From positions 91,341 to 155,340 of the forward strand of contig NZ_JMHT01000017.1 in NCBI RefSeq assembly GCF_001905655.1: 64,000 nt of DNA. Direction: 5' to 3'. Under the pieces are notes generated by a model, which worked only from the letters and a program-made list of their open reading frames with translations, was not told the DNA's origin and did no database searches. Both the position numbers and the translations under genes were made by a program. Of this stretch, positions 11,883 to 20,462 are shown in pieces; position 1 is the stretch's first letter, and each line of letters begins with the position of its first letter. Source of the stretch: Mycobacterium sp. ST-F2. Its GTDB lineage: Bacteria; Actinomycetota; Actinomycetes; Mycobacteriales; Mycobacteriaceae.

Positions 11883-12281
11883 ATGCTGGGCCACCTTGGC
11901 GTAAACGTTCCCGACCTCGCGGCCGCGAAGAATTACTACGACGAATTCATGCCGTTGGTCGGTTTTGAGCCATACATTGCCGCCGACGATGAGTTCGCCT
12001 TTCGCCCCGCAGGCGGCAAACCTGGAACCTTCCTGTTCTTCTATCCCGCAGCCCAGGAAGGACCGTACTCACGACACCGTACCGGGCTGCAACACCTTGC
12101 TTTTATGGTCAAGACCCGATCGGCCGTTGAGCGCGTCCATCAGTTCGTACAGCGCGTCGGTGGCGAGGTGCTGCACGCGCCGCAGTCGTTCCCACAATAT
12201 CCGCAGCCCTACTTCGCAATGTTCTGGCTGGACCCGTTCGGGCTCATGCTGGAAACGGTCTGCCATCACGACCGGGAATGA
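11883..12281 (+). CDS. VOC-superfamily (glyoxalase/dioxygenase-like) protein
   Basis: A 132-residue protein with the vicinal-oxygen-chelate fold: HLGVNVPDLAAAKNYYDEFMPLVGF at the start and GLQHLAFMVKTRSAVERVHQFV plus FWLDPFGLMLETVCH in the second half. The candidate metal ligands are His4, His in GLQHLAF and Glu in LMLETV. Substrate is unknown. It is divergent from dapA. A longer in-frame ORF upstream overlaps dapA and is not credible. Downstream the base composition drops toward the Lsr2 paralogue. Confidence 0.8.
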   Translation: MLGHLGVNVPDLAAAKNYYDEFMPLVGFEPYIAADDEFAFRPAGGKPGTFLFFYPAAQEGPYSRHRTGLQHLAFMVKTRSAVERVHQFVQRVGGEVLHAPQSFPQYPQPYFAMFWLDPFGLMLETVCHHDRE

Positions 12282-12443
12282 CCAAACCTGGATCTCACCT
12301 GATATCGAATTAGTTTGGCGCCGAGGTACTTTCCCGTTGCTCAATAATATCGACGCGTGCGCAGAAAAAACCTGTGTAAGTGCTTTGAGACACCACGACA
12401 CCATGATCGAAACCGCAAAATGACAGCAAGAGCGTGCCCTCAC

Positions 12444-12464
12444 GAAGTGTTATCGTTACACTTC
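12444..12464. promoter_or_regulatory. Operator-like inverted repeat overlapping the promoter of the Lsr2 paralogue
   Basis: GAAGTGT and ACACTTC form perfect 7-bp arms around TATCGTT. The right arm overlaps a -10-like TACACT (12457-12462). The repeat ends 31 nt before the GTG of the Lsr2 gene, so a protein bound here would block transcription. Confidence 0.5.
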
Positions 12465-12495
12465 CGGCCGAACCCCCGATAAAAGGAGCACATTC

Positions 12496-12894
12496 GTGGC
12501 CGAACGCATTGTCGTCCAACTCGTCGACGATATTACCGGCGCCGAGATCACCGACGATTCCGGCGAGCGGATTAACTTCTCGGTGCGCGGCGTCGATTAC
12601 CAGATCGACCTTTCTGCCGCCAACGTGGCGAAATTCGAAAAGGCGTTGGCGCCGTATCTCGACGCAGCAACCAGGGTCGGTGGCCGGCGCGCCCGGACTC
12701 AGAAGGCTGCAGAGCCCACCAGCCGCCCCGCCAAGAGCACGTCACGTGGTCGCGGCAGGAAGGCTGCCAAGGGCGCGTCGTCGAAGGAGCAGCTCGCCGC
12801 GATCCGGGAATGGGCGCAGGAGAACGGCTACGACGTCGCAGCCCGCGGGCGCATCAAGTCCGACATCGTCGAGGCGTACCACGCGGCGCAGTAG
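12496..12894 (+). CDS. Lsr2-family nucleoid protein (island-encoded paralogue)
   Basis: A 132-residue Lsr2 protein, an AT-rich-DNA-binding xenogeneic silencer similar in role to H-NS. The N-terminal dimerisation domain ([13 protein letters not shown] ... [13 protein letters not shown], residues 6-57) is followed by a basic linker ([11 protein letters not shown], 83-93) and the C-terminal DNA-binding domain with the AT-hook-like RGR at 117-119 ([15 protein letters not shown]). GTG follows AAAAGGAG at good spacing. The housekeeping lsr2 lies far from this backbone region in known mycobacteria, so this is probably a second copy carried by the island, where it may silence neighbouring foreign genes or its own promoter. 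Confidence 0.92.
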   Translation: MAERIVVQLVDDITGAEITDDSGERINFSVRGVDYQIDLSAANVAKFEKALAPYLDAATRVGGRRARTQKAAEPTSRPAKSTSRGRGRKAAKGASSKEQLAAIREWAQENGYDVAARGRIKSDIVEAYHAAQ

Positions 12895-12928
12895 CCGTGG
12901 TCGGAGCGGATCGCCGATGACACCTGAG

Positions 12929-12974
12929 TCAGAGGCGATCCGTCGCCGAAGCGTCGAGGATCAATTCATGGTTC
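12929..12974 (-). pseudogene. Remnant of an hsdR 3' end
   Basis: These 46 bases match the last 46 bases of hsdR (15153-15198) at 39 positions (about 85%) in the same orientation, including the stop codon. Translated, the remnant ends ...ELILDASATDRL, against ESIIDALAADRL in HsdR. Together the two copies bracket the type VII secretion module. The 90 bases between the remnant and the next gene hold nothing else I can recognise. Confidence 0.8.
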
Positions 12975-13064
12975 CCGCGGGCCCCTCCGCTGGGCACCCG
13001 CAAGCACACCGGCTCCACACCTGTCGCGTGTGCCTTCAGCTGCCGGTGGCGCCCGAAGCACCTG

Positions 13065-13448
13065 TCATTGTCGCTGTCGCGCCTTGGCGGCCACCCGTTC
13101 CCCCGCGTCGGTGAGGTTGATCCAGATCCTGTACTCCCATTCGATTCGGTCCTCGTACCGGTCAACGAAGAGTGCGGTGAACCGTGCCATCACCTCATCG
13201 ACGCTGCCCGACCACGGCTTGAATCCAGGGTCATCTCGCCCAGGGATGTCCCCCACCACCACAAGTCCATCGACCAGCAGCGATCGCACAGTGTCGACCA
13301 CCAATTGCTGGTAGGGAGCGAGAGCATCGGCTGACGCGCCATTCGCGATACATGCCAGAACGTCGGCCATGGACACGTAGTCGTCGAGCCCCATGCCCAG
13401 GATGTCGTCACGCAATGTTTCCTGCGCACTGGTCTGTTGTTCTGTCAT
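13065..13448 (-). CDS. Small acidic protein downstream of the type VII effector; candidate immunity protein
   Basis: A 127-residue cytoplasmic protein without signal or membrane segment. Its pattern (LRDDILGMGLDDYVSMADV ... GFKPWSG ... EDRIEWEYRIWINLTDAGERVAAK) resembles a family of actinobacterial hypothetical proteins found beside secreted toxins. The C-terminal part looks like a winged-helix-type ending (ILTDxGxxVA). ATG 13448 is preceded by GAGGAG and starts 28 nt after the effector stop on the same strand. Effector-then-immunity order and spacing suggest it neutralises that effector; this is inference from context. Confidence 0.6.
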   Translation of the reverse strand: MTEQQTSAQETLRDDILGMGLDDYVSMADVLACIANGASADALAPYQQLVVDTVRSLLVDGLVVVGDIPGRDDPGFKPWSGSVDEVMARFTALFVDRYEDRIEWEYRIWINLTDAGERVAAKARQRQ

Positions 13449-13476
13449 CACCTCACGCTCCTCGTGTTCATCATCG

Positions 13477-14700
13477 TCATGAGTGCCCCTCGAAGTCACG
13501 CGGATTCTCTTCCGGGTCGTCAACGCCCAGGATCGGGAAATGGTGGTGGATGCTGCCGGGTGGGTGCACCGGCTGCGGTCCGAATGGTTCTGCTGACGGT
13601 CCGCCCCATCCCCTCGCCCCGATCTCGGGGGCCCGTTCGGTGACAGGCGGTCTCGGCGAGCTCGGTTCTGCGGGTATTGCTTTCGGCGCCTGCGGCTCGA
13701 TCGGTGGCGCCTTGGGTGCGGGGATTTCCGGAATGCCGCCGGTCTTCGGGTTGATGTGCACCTTCCAGTGTTCTGCCCCGTTGGCGCTCTTGAGATCGAT
13801 GTCGAGGGAGTTGGTGCCGGTCGATTTCGCGGCGAAGCGTTCGCCGACTTCGCTGCCGTCGGGGAGGACCTTCCACGCACCCCTACCTGGGTCTCCGTAG
13901 CGGTTCTGGCCGTCGACGCCGCCCTGCGTCATCCACCGTTTCAGGGCCTGCAAATCATCGGGCGTGCGAACCTCCCTGATGTTGGGCTGGCTCCCTTGCG
14001 GCAGCTTGTCCAGCACGCCTTTCATATCTGCGGCGTTCGGGCCCGGTGGCACGGCAGGCGTAGGCGGCGGTACATCCTCCCTAATCCCATATCCCGCCGC
14101 CTGCACCACCGGTTCGTGATCGTTCGCCAACGGGCCCGGTGCCGCCGGCGCACCCTCTGGTTCGGTGAACTTCATGCCCTCCAACGGCGCCAACGCCCCG
14201 CTGATCTGCGTGGCGATCGCCTGGTCGATCGCTACAAGTGCCTGCACGCGGGCACTGATTTCGGTGGCGAAGGCCTGCGCCTGCTGTTGCCGGGCAGCGG
14301 TGTTGCGCAGCAGGCTGCCGGCGGACTTGTCGGTGACCGAGAAGTCTTGTCCGACAGCGAATCCGGCATCTTCGGCTTCGGCAATCGCGTCGAGCACCTG
14401 ACGTTTAGCCCAGGCGATGTCGCCAGCTCCATTGGTGGCACGACTGGCCGCTGCGTATAACGCATCGCCCGCACCCCGGACTTTCACCAGGTCGCCCCAG
14501 CTGCGCTCGGCCGCGGCATCGGCGGCGGTTCCTTCCCAGGCCGTCCCGCCGGGTCGCAGCATGCCGGTGTGGATGGTCTCGAAGTGGCTTTCCCAGTGCG
14601 CCGCGGTCGACCGCCAGCGTGTGGCGGCGACCTCAAGGTGGGTAGTGCCCCAGGATTCGACGTCGGAGCGGGACAGGGCCCCACCGCTAGCCGCAGGCAT
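13477..14700 (-). CDS. Type VII-secretion effector with WXG-type N-terminus and toxin-like C-terminus
   Basis: A 407-residue protein. Residues 1-175 are helical and Ala-rich with a WxG turn (WEG, 55-57), as in long WXG/LXG secretion domains of mycobacteria. A Pro-rich linker (about 180-225) leads to a compact domain (241-322: IREVRTPDDLQALKRW ... GRGAWKVLPDGSEVGERFAAKSTGTNSLDI ... HWKVHINP), whose layout resembles C-terminal toxin domains of polymorphic toxins. A second Pro-rich tail ends HHHFPILGVDDPEENP. I cannot name the toxin activity. The ATG overlaps the stop of the EspC-like gene (TGATG), so the two are coupled. Confidence 0.7.
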   Translation of the reverse strand: MPAASGGALSRSDVESWGTTHLEVAATRWRSTAAHWESHFETIHTGMLRPGGTAWEGTAADAAAERSWGDLVKVRGAGDALYAAASRATNGAGDIAWAKRQVLDAIAEAEDAGFAVGQDFSVTDKSAGSLLRNTAARQQQAQAFATEISARVQALVAIDQAIATQISGALAPLEGMKFTEPEGAPAAPGPLANDHEPVVQAAGYGIREDVPPPTPAVPPGPNAADMKGVLDKLPQGSQPNIREVRTPDDLQALKRWMTQGGVDGQNRYGDPGRGAWKVLPDGSEVGERFAAKSTGTNSLDIDLKSANGAEHWKVHINPKTGGIPEIPAPKAPPIEPQAPKAIPAEPSSPRPPVTERAPEIGARGWGGPSAEPFGPQPVHPPGSIHHHFPILGVDDPEENPRDFEGHS

Positions 14701-14999
14701 CAGACCTGAACGGTGGTGGTGATCGACTGCGCGCTGTCGCTGTCGGTGCCGGCGTACTTCCCCGCCGCGGTACACAGCGTGGTACCGGTCGCGGTGGCGC
14801 GCTCGGACAGTCGGGCGGCGATCGCATCGATCAGGGCATGGCCCTGGGCAACAGCCGCGGTGGTTGCCTGGGTCAGGTGGCCTGCGGCCGAGGGCGCTGC
14901 GGCGCGGAACGCTGCGGCGCGGATCGCTGCGGCCGCGGTGTCGCAAACACCGGCATGGGACAGCAGGCCATCACTGTCGACCGTGACGTGCTCCCCCAC
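14700..14999 (-). CDS. EspC-like (DUF2580) type VII secretion partner
   Basis: A 99-residue helical-hairpin protein resembling EspC/DUF2580. It has a short N-terminal strand-like segment (HVTVDSDGLLSHA), two Ala-rich helices and the secretion motif YxxxD (YAGTD, residues 82-86) near the C-terminus. An ATG at 15086 would add 29 Arg-rich residues. GTG 14999 is preferred because TAGACT (15012-15007) lies 7 nt before it, as in leaderless mRNAs, and the length then fits the family. It probably pairs with the following effector for export by an ESX system encoded elsewhere; no ESX core gene is in this window. Confidence 0.72.
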   Translation of the reverse strand: MGEHVTVDSDGLLSHAGVCDTAAAAIRAAAFRAAAPSAAGHLTQATTAAVAQGHALIDAIAARLSERATATGTTLCTAAGKYAGTDSDSAQSITTTVQV

Positions 15000-15152
15000 G
15001 ATTTGCAGTCTAAGACTGCCCGAGATGTGTGGCCGACGCCATTCACGCCCGGGCCGCCGCCCATCAGACCCCAGATTGGTACGCATCTAGACCAAGCCCG
15101 ACGCAAAACCGCAGGTCAATGCGCAATCCGACCGACGGCTGGGAAATCCCGG

Positions 15153-18100
15153 TCAGAGGCGATCTGCAGCCAAAGCGTCGATGATCGATTCACGGTTCGC
15201 ACCCGGCGTTCCGTGGGCATCACTGGCCTCGTAGGGCGCAGTGCGCGCGCCCGCATACTCGGGCGCAAGCACCTCCATCTGCTCCATCACCAGCTTGATC
15301 GCCGCCGGCTGCTTGTCCGGCGGGTACTTGTACTTGACCAGCAGACGCTTGATGGACGATCGGAGTTTGGCCCGAACGTCGTCACGCACCGTCCAGTCGG
15401 TCTTGGTGTCGCGCTGCATCACCGCCACCAACTCGCGCGCGATCTGCGCCAGGACATCTTCTCCCTGGAACTCGACGGCGGATTCGTTCTGGGCGACGGC
15501 GTCGTAGAACGCCAGCTCGTCGTGCGACAACGGCGGTGAGAAGCGCTGTCCACGGTTCCCTTCAGCGGCGACCTCCCGCGCCATTTCGATCAGCTCGGCA
15601 ATAACCTCAGCCGACGTCAGCTGCTGGTTGGTGTACCGCCGCATGAGCTCAGAAATGCGCTCGGAGAACGCCCGTTGACGCACCACGTTGCCCTTGGTGG
15701 ATCGCGTCGCTTCTTCGGTGAGCACCGCGCGCAGCGCTTCGATCGCCAGATGCGGATTAGTCGCAGACTTGGCCTTGTTCTCGAAGTCAGCATCCAACTC
15801 GTCGAGGGACGGCTTCGGCAGACCGGCAGCCTGGTAGATATCGACAATCTCCCCAGATGCGGTCGAACCCGCAACAAGCGTCGACAGCATGCGTTTGATG
15901 TCTTCGGGAATCGGCTTACCCTCAGACTGCCGAAGCTGGGCATCGAACTTGGCCAGGTAGATCCGCACCTCTTCGTAGAACCGGACGGTTTGGCGCAGCT
16001 TGTCCAGCGTCTCGCTGCCCGCGCAGAGTGCCCATGCCCGGGCTAGTTGGTTGGCCAGCAACCGGTACCGCTCACGCAGTGTGGGTTCGCCGTCAGAAAC
16101 TTGGTTGCCCGGCGTCGCTGGATCGCTGAGGTAGTTGGTCAGGGCGGTGGCGGCCTTCATCCAACCGGTTGTCGAAGACGTAGCGGCGATCCGTCGCCAG
16201 TCGAATCCGGCACATAGCTCGTCGAGCTGGGCGATGAGTCGCTCGGTGAGTGCCACCGCTTCGTCGACGTTCTTGCCGACAGGTTTTTCCTTCTGGTCGT
16301 CGACGGTGTACTCGGCCAGAGCCGCGTTGAGGTTCTCGACGAGTGGGGCGTAGGCGACCAGCATCCCGTCCCGTTTTCCACGGAAAGTGCGGTTGACGCG
16401 GGCGAGTGTCTGCATCAGCAAGGCACCCTTCAACGGCCGATCCAGGTAGAGCGTATGTAGCGGCGGAGCGTCGAAGCCCGTAAGCATCATGTCCTTGACG
16501 ATGACGAGCTGAAGTTCGTCATCGGGGTCCCGAAGGCGTTGCTGAATCGTCTTGTTCTGCGCCTCGCGCCGCACGTGCTTGGCCACAAGACCCTGGTCCT
16601 GCGCGGTACCCGAGTACACGACCTTGATGGCACCCTTGTCGATCGCATCGTCTGCCCACGACGGTCGCAGTGCCACAATCTCTTCGTAGAGTCGGGCGCA
16701 GATCTCCCGTGTGGCGCCGACGATGAGCGCCTTGCCGGGACTCGAGATGAACTTTTGCATCTCCGTAGATCGAACGTCCCAGTGCGCCAGGATGTCTGAC
16801 GCGAGTGCAGCGAGCCGTTGCGGAGCGCCGTAGACCGCGTTGATGACCGCCACCGACTTCTCGATCTGCGCGCGTTCGACGTCATCGAGTCCGAGAGTCG
16901 CCTCATCAGCGGCTCGGTCGAGATCGTCCTCGGTGATGTCCTCGGCAAAGCCAACCTTGATCAGTCGGGGCTCGAAGTAAACAGGAACCGTCGCACCGTC
17001 TTTCACTGCGCGAGTCAGGTCGTAGACGTCGATGTACTCGCCGAAGACATCCTTGGTGTTGCGATCCGAGAACGAAATCGGTGTGCCAGTGAACGCGATG
17101 TACACAGCATTCGGCAGTGCGTCGCGGATGTGGCGGGCGTATCCGTCAAGCTGGTCGTAGTGGCTGCGGTGCGCCTCGTCGACCATGACGACGATGTTGC
17201 GCCGGTCTGACAGCAGCGGGTGTTCGCTTCCGGCGTTCCGCTCGGCCTTGGTCAGGTCGAATTTCTGCAAGGTGGTGAAGTAGATGCCGCCAGTCGTACG
17301 ATTGCCGAGCTCGTCACGTAGTTCAGTACGTGAGGTGATTTTGACCGGCGATTCACGCAGCAGCTGAGAACGATTGAAGGTCTCGAACAGCTGGCTGTCG
17401 AGTTCTTTGCGGTCGGTAACGACGATGACGGTTGGGTTCTTCAGCTTCGGTTGCAGCGCGACGAGGTGAGCGTAGAGCTCCATCTCCATGGACTTGCCGG
17501 AGCCCTGGGTATGCCAGACGACGCCGGCCTTCCCATTGCTCTCGAATGCCTGGACGGTTGTGCCGATGGCCTTAGTGACCGCGAAATACTGGTGCGGCTT
17601 GGCAATTCGCTTGGTCAACCCGTCCGCCTTGGAATCGAACGCGGTGAAATTGCGTAACAACTGCAGGAAACGTTCGGGGTTGAACAACCCCTCGATCAGG
17701 TACTCCAGTTCGGTGCCGCCGTGTTCGTCGTCGAGGGCGGCGCCGGACTTGACCGGCTTGCCATCGTCGTCAACGTTCCATGGCGCGAAGTGTTCGAGCG
17801 CGGTGAACGGAGTCCCGTACCGAGCGGTGATGCCGTCGCTGATGACGTTGAACGCCGCGAAGCGGAAGGCCATCGGGAACTCACGCAGATACGTTTGAAA
17901 CTGGCTGTGCGCCGCAGCCAGATCGGCATGCTTGGACCCGGCCTGCTTGAGTTCAAAGAACACCAGCGGCAGCCCGTTGACGAACAGTACGACGTCGAAG
18001 CGGCGCTCGTGTTCGGCGGTGCGGACCGTAACCTGTTGCACCGCAAGCAGTTCATTGTCTTCAGGACGATGACCGACCAGCCGGATGGTCGGGTTCTGCT

Positions 18101-18422
18101 CCAAGCCGTCCGCGTCGATGTAACTGATGCCGCGGTAGCCGCCCACCAAATAGTCGTGCAGGCGGTGATTCTCCTGCATGGGGTCTTGTGATGCAGGCTG
18201 GGCAATCGCCGCAAGAGCCTGCTCCAAATACTCAAATGGGACACCCGGGTTCAGGGTCCGCATGCGCGCGAGCGTTCGACCCTTGAGTACCAGGTCATCC
18301 CAGGCATCGCGGCCATCGTCGGTTCCCGGCGCGATCTGAGCGCCCTTGAGCGGCAACCATTCTTGCCGGCCGAGAGCCTCTAGCGCGAGTTGCTCCCAGT
18401 CCGCTTCGCTGAACATGCTCAT
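15153..18422 (-). CDS. hsdR: Type I restriction enzyme, R (nuclease/translocase) subunit
   Basis: A 1089-residue HsdR. The N-terminal PD-(D/E)xK nuclease is at about residues 125-160 (FDVVLFVNGLPLVFFELKQ). Helicase motifs are Walker A (WHTQGSGKS, about 302), DEAH box (MVDEAHRS, about 413) and FTGTPIS, followed by the second RecA domain (LIVGAT, MLTGFDAP, QTLARVNR) and the C-terminal helical region. It translocates DNA and cuts unmethylated targets in complex with HsdM and HsdS. Its ATG overlaps the YhcG-family gene by 4 nt. All motifs are intact, so the subunit looks functional. Its last 46 bases recur at 12929-12974. Confidence 0.96.
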   Translation of the reverse strand: MSMFSEADWEQLALEALGRQEWLPLKGAQIAPGTDDGRDAWDDLVLKGRTLARMRTLNPGVPFEYLEQALAAIAQPASQDPMQENHRLHDYLVGGYRGISYIDADGLEQNPTIRLVGHRPEDNELLAVQQVTVRTAEHERRFDVVLFVNGLPLVFFELKQAGSKHADLAAAHSQFQTYLREFPMAFRFAAFNVISDGITARYGTPFTALEHFAPWNVDDDGKPVKSGAALDDEHGGTELEYLIEGLFNPERFLQLLRNFTAFDSKADGLTKRIAKPHQYFAVTKAIGTTVQAFESNGKAGVVWHTQGSGKSMEMELYAHLVALQPKLKNPTVIVVTDRKELDSQLFETFNRSQLLRESPVKITSRTELRDELGNRTTGGIYFTTLQKFDLTKAERNAGSEHPLLSDRRNIVVMVDEAHRSHYDQLDGYARHIRDALPNAVYIAFTGTPISFSDRNTKDVFGEYIDVYDLTRAVKDGATVPVYFEPRLIKVGFAEDITEDDLDRAADEATLGLDDVERAQIEKSVAVINAVYGAPQRLAALASDILAHWDVRSTEMQKFISSPGKALIVGATREICARLYEEIVALRPSWADDAIDKGAIKVVYSGTAQDQGLVAKHVRREAQNKTIQQRLRDPDDELQLVIVKDMMLTGFDAPPLHTLYLDRPLKGALLMQTLARVNRTFRGKRDGMLVAYAPLVENLNAALAEYTVDDQKEKPVGKNVDEAVALTERLIAQLDELCAGFDWRRIAATSSTTGWMKAATALTNYLSDPATPGNQVSDGEPTLRERYRLLANQLARAWALCAGSETLDKLRQTVRFYEEVRIYLAKFDAQLRQSEGKPIPEDIKRMLSTLVAGSTASGEIVDIYQAAGLPKPSLDELDADFENKAKSATNPHLAIEALRAVLTEEATRSTKGNVVRQRAFSERISELMRRYTNQQLTSAEVIAELIEMAREVAAEGNRGQRFSPPLSHDELAFYDAVAQNESAVEFQGEDVLAQIARELVAVMQRDTKTDWTVRDDVRAKLRSSIKRLLVKYKYPPDKQPAAIKLVMEQMEVLAPEYAGARTAPYEASDAHGTPGANRESIIDALAADRL

Positions 18423-19471
18423 GGTTCTCCGTCCTCGGCCAGCTCGGCTTCGAGTTGTTCGATGCTCGGTAGGCCCGATTCCAGTTCGGCGGGCAGGCTT
18501 TCAGTGATCGCGGTCTTCCACTCGGCGACGCCGATCGGCATGGTGTAGCCCCGCAGGGCGTACTCGGCGACCACGTTGTTCTTCGTCTTGCACAGCAGCA
18601 AACCGATGGTGGGCTTGTCATCGCCATGCCTGAATTTGTCGTCGATCGCGGCCATGTAGGTGCCGAGTTGGCCGATGTAACCCGGCTCGAAGTCACCGAC
18701 CTTCAACTCGATGACGACGTAGCACCGCAGCCGCAGATGGTAGAAGAGCAGATCCAGGTAAAAGTCCGCATCACCGACCTCAAGGTGCACCTGGCGCCCG
18801 ACGAACGCGAATCCCTGACCAAGTTCGAGCAGGAACTTCTCGACGTGAGCGGTCAGCGCATGTTCGAGGTCTCGTTCCCGGCGGATGTCGGCGTTGCCGA
18901 CGAAGTCGAAGAGGTACGGGTCGCGCGTCGACTGCTGAGCCAAGTCGGAGTCTGCCGGTGGCAGGGTATTGGCGAAGTTGGAGATGGCCTTGCCAGCACG
19001 CCGGTGCAACTGTCCTTCGATGTGGTGCACCAGGACATTGCGGCTCCAGCCTTGGTCCATGGCACGCTCGGCGTACCATAGCCGCACGTCAGCAGCGTCG
19101 AGCTTCTCCAGCAACGCGATGTGGTGGTACCACGGCAATCTTGCAAGCGGTGCTTGCAAGATTGCGTTCTCCGACCAGACCGCGGCGAAGGTTCGCATGT
19201 ATCTGAGGTTGCGGGGCGAGAACCCCTTGGCGCCCGGGAACCGGTCACGCAGGTCGGCCGCCAAGCGATCGACGACCCGGGCGCCCCAGCCCTCGAACTC
19301 CATACGCGCGACGATTTCGCTACCAACCTGCCAGTACGTGGCGACCAATTCTTGGTTGGCAGCGGCGATGGCACGCTGACGTCCAGCCTGGACGCGACCC
19401 GCAACCGCGTCGAGTAGTTCGGGGTACCAATCCGGGATTGGAGCCGGACGCCGATCGTCACCCGGCGACAT
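18419..19471 (-). CDS. YhcG-family (DUF1016) PD-(D/E)xK nuclease
   Basis: A 350-residue protein of the YhcG/DUF1016 family. The N-terminal helical domain (QRAIAAANQELVATYWQVG ... GFSPRNLRYMRTFA) is typical. The nuclease core at about residues 232-256 (DADFYLDLLFYH ... CYVVIELK) keeps the D...ExK residues, and GQLGTYMAAID follows. Family members often sit inside Type I R-M operons and probably act on DNA in defence or repair; the exact role is unknown. It overlaps the nucleotidase gene by 14 nt upstream and hsdR by 4 nt downstream, so it is made with the R-M enzyme. Confidence 0.9.
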   Translation of the reverse strand: MSPGDDRRPAPIPDWYPELLDAVAGRVQAGRQRAIAAANQELVATYWQVGSEIVARMEFEGWGARVVDRLAADLRDRFPGAKGFSPRNLRYMRTFAAVWSENAILQAPLARLPWYHHIALLEKLDAADVRLWYAERAMDQGWSRNVLVHHIEGQLHRRAGKAISNFANTLPPADSDLAQQSTRDPYLFDFVGNADIRRERDLEHALTAHVEKFLLELGQGFAFVGRQVHLEVGDADFYLDLLFYHLRLRCYVVIELKVGDFEPGYIGQLGTYMAAIDDKFRHGDDKPTIGLLLCKTKNNVVAEYALRGYTMPIGVAEWKTAITESLPAELESGLPSIEQLEAELAEDGEP

Positions 19472-20462
19472 CAGCCAGCTCCGGTTCTAGTGCGCCGTGA
19501 GGTGGAAACGCGACATCTGTGTTCGCCACCGATTTCGCGATGTTGGCGACGCCGTACGGGATATGTACGCCGGCGATGTACTCGACCGCGCCATCGAGGT
19601 GCACCTGTTGATCATCGAAGAAGATATGTGGGCGAAGAACTTTCAGGACTTTCGACTTATCGATGCCGCCGAGGAAGAAGGCGTCGTTGACGTTGACACC
19701 CCACTCGCTCATGGAATGGACCGGCCGTTCGTGGGCGGGTGCGTTCCGTGCCGTGATCAATGAGATCCGGAGCCGCGGCAAGTACGACGGGTCGCCGATC
19801 CTGCGCTCCTCTTCGAGGGTTTGAATACGGTTCAGATCCGCCAGCAGCGGCTGCAGTAGACCGGGAGCAAGCGCCACACGACTGTTCTGGTCCTCATGCT
19901 CGAAGTACTCCTCGATTCCTTCAGCTTCCCGATACACCCGCTCCGAATGATCATCTGCTAGAACACCATCGAAGTCGAATGCCACGCGAAGCGTAGGGTC
20001 AGCATCGTCGTAGGTCGCGGACGAGGGCAGCACATGGCCCGCGGGGAATCCCGCCTTGATAGCCGCATCGACATCGCCCCGATTTCCGGTGAGGAACAGT
20101 GACATTTCGAACGCCTCGATGTAGGCGTGGGGGGATTGGCCTTGCGTGAACACCGATCGGGTGATGCCCAAACCGTGAGCCCTGACCGACCGCATCACCC
20201 GCAACCCGGTCATCGGATCGTTGTGCGACAAGATGATTACTTCAACAAGTGGATTGCCGGGGCGGAGATCGTTGAGGTTCACCAGGCGTTGGATGAACGG
20301 GAACGCGACGCCAGGTTGCAGGGTTTCGTCGATCCGCTCGTCTTGGTAGACGCGGTACTTCGCTTCACCGTGCTGTTTGAAGTAGGCGTCTGACTCCGAG
20401 AGGTCAAAGAGTGCGCTGGAGGCGACTCCCACAACCAGGCGGTCATCGAGGTTGTACGGCAT
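19458..20462 (-). CDS. 5'-nucleotidase (PF06189-like, HAD fold) inside the R-M operon
   Basis: A 334-residue protein resembling the cytosolic 5'-nucleotidase family that dephosphorylates nucleoside monophosphates. The N-terminal block (LVVGVASSALFDLSESDAYF) and the catalytic DFDGVLADD (about residues 159-167) with downstream LITARNAPAHERP and FFDDQQVHL are present. The gene is inserted between hsdS (0 nt gap) and the YhcG nuclease (14-nt overlap), so it is translated with the restriction system. A link between nucleotide removal and phage defence is plausible from other systems but is inference here. Confidence 0.85.
   Translation of the reverse strand: MPYNLDDRLVVGVASSALFDLSESDAYFKQHGEAKYRVYQDERIDETLQPGVAFPFIQRLVNLNDLRPGNPLVEVIILSHNDPMTGLRVMRSVRAHGLGITRSVFTQGQSPHAYIEAFEMSLFLTGNRGDVDAAIKAGFPAGHVLPSSATYDDADPTLRVAFDFDGVLADDHSERVYREAEGIEEYFEHEDQNSRVALAPGLLQPLLADLNRIQTLEEERRIGDPSYLPRLRISLITARNAPAHERPVHSMSEWGVNVNDAFFLGGIDKSKVLKVLRPHIFFDDQQVHLDGAVEYIAGVHIPYGVANIAKSVANTDVAFPPHGALEPELADVAG

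Noticed and set aside
12929..13165. 78-codon minus-strand frame after the immunity candidate
   Set aside because: Only its last 20 codons make sense, as a copy of the hsdR end; the rest is antisense to nothing conserved and overlaps the neighbouring gene.
12929..15198. attL/attR sites of an integrative element
   Set aside because: Direct repeats at the module ends fit the idea, but they are only about 85% identical and no integrase is present, so this is kept as a recombination scar rather than called as attachment sites.
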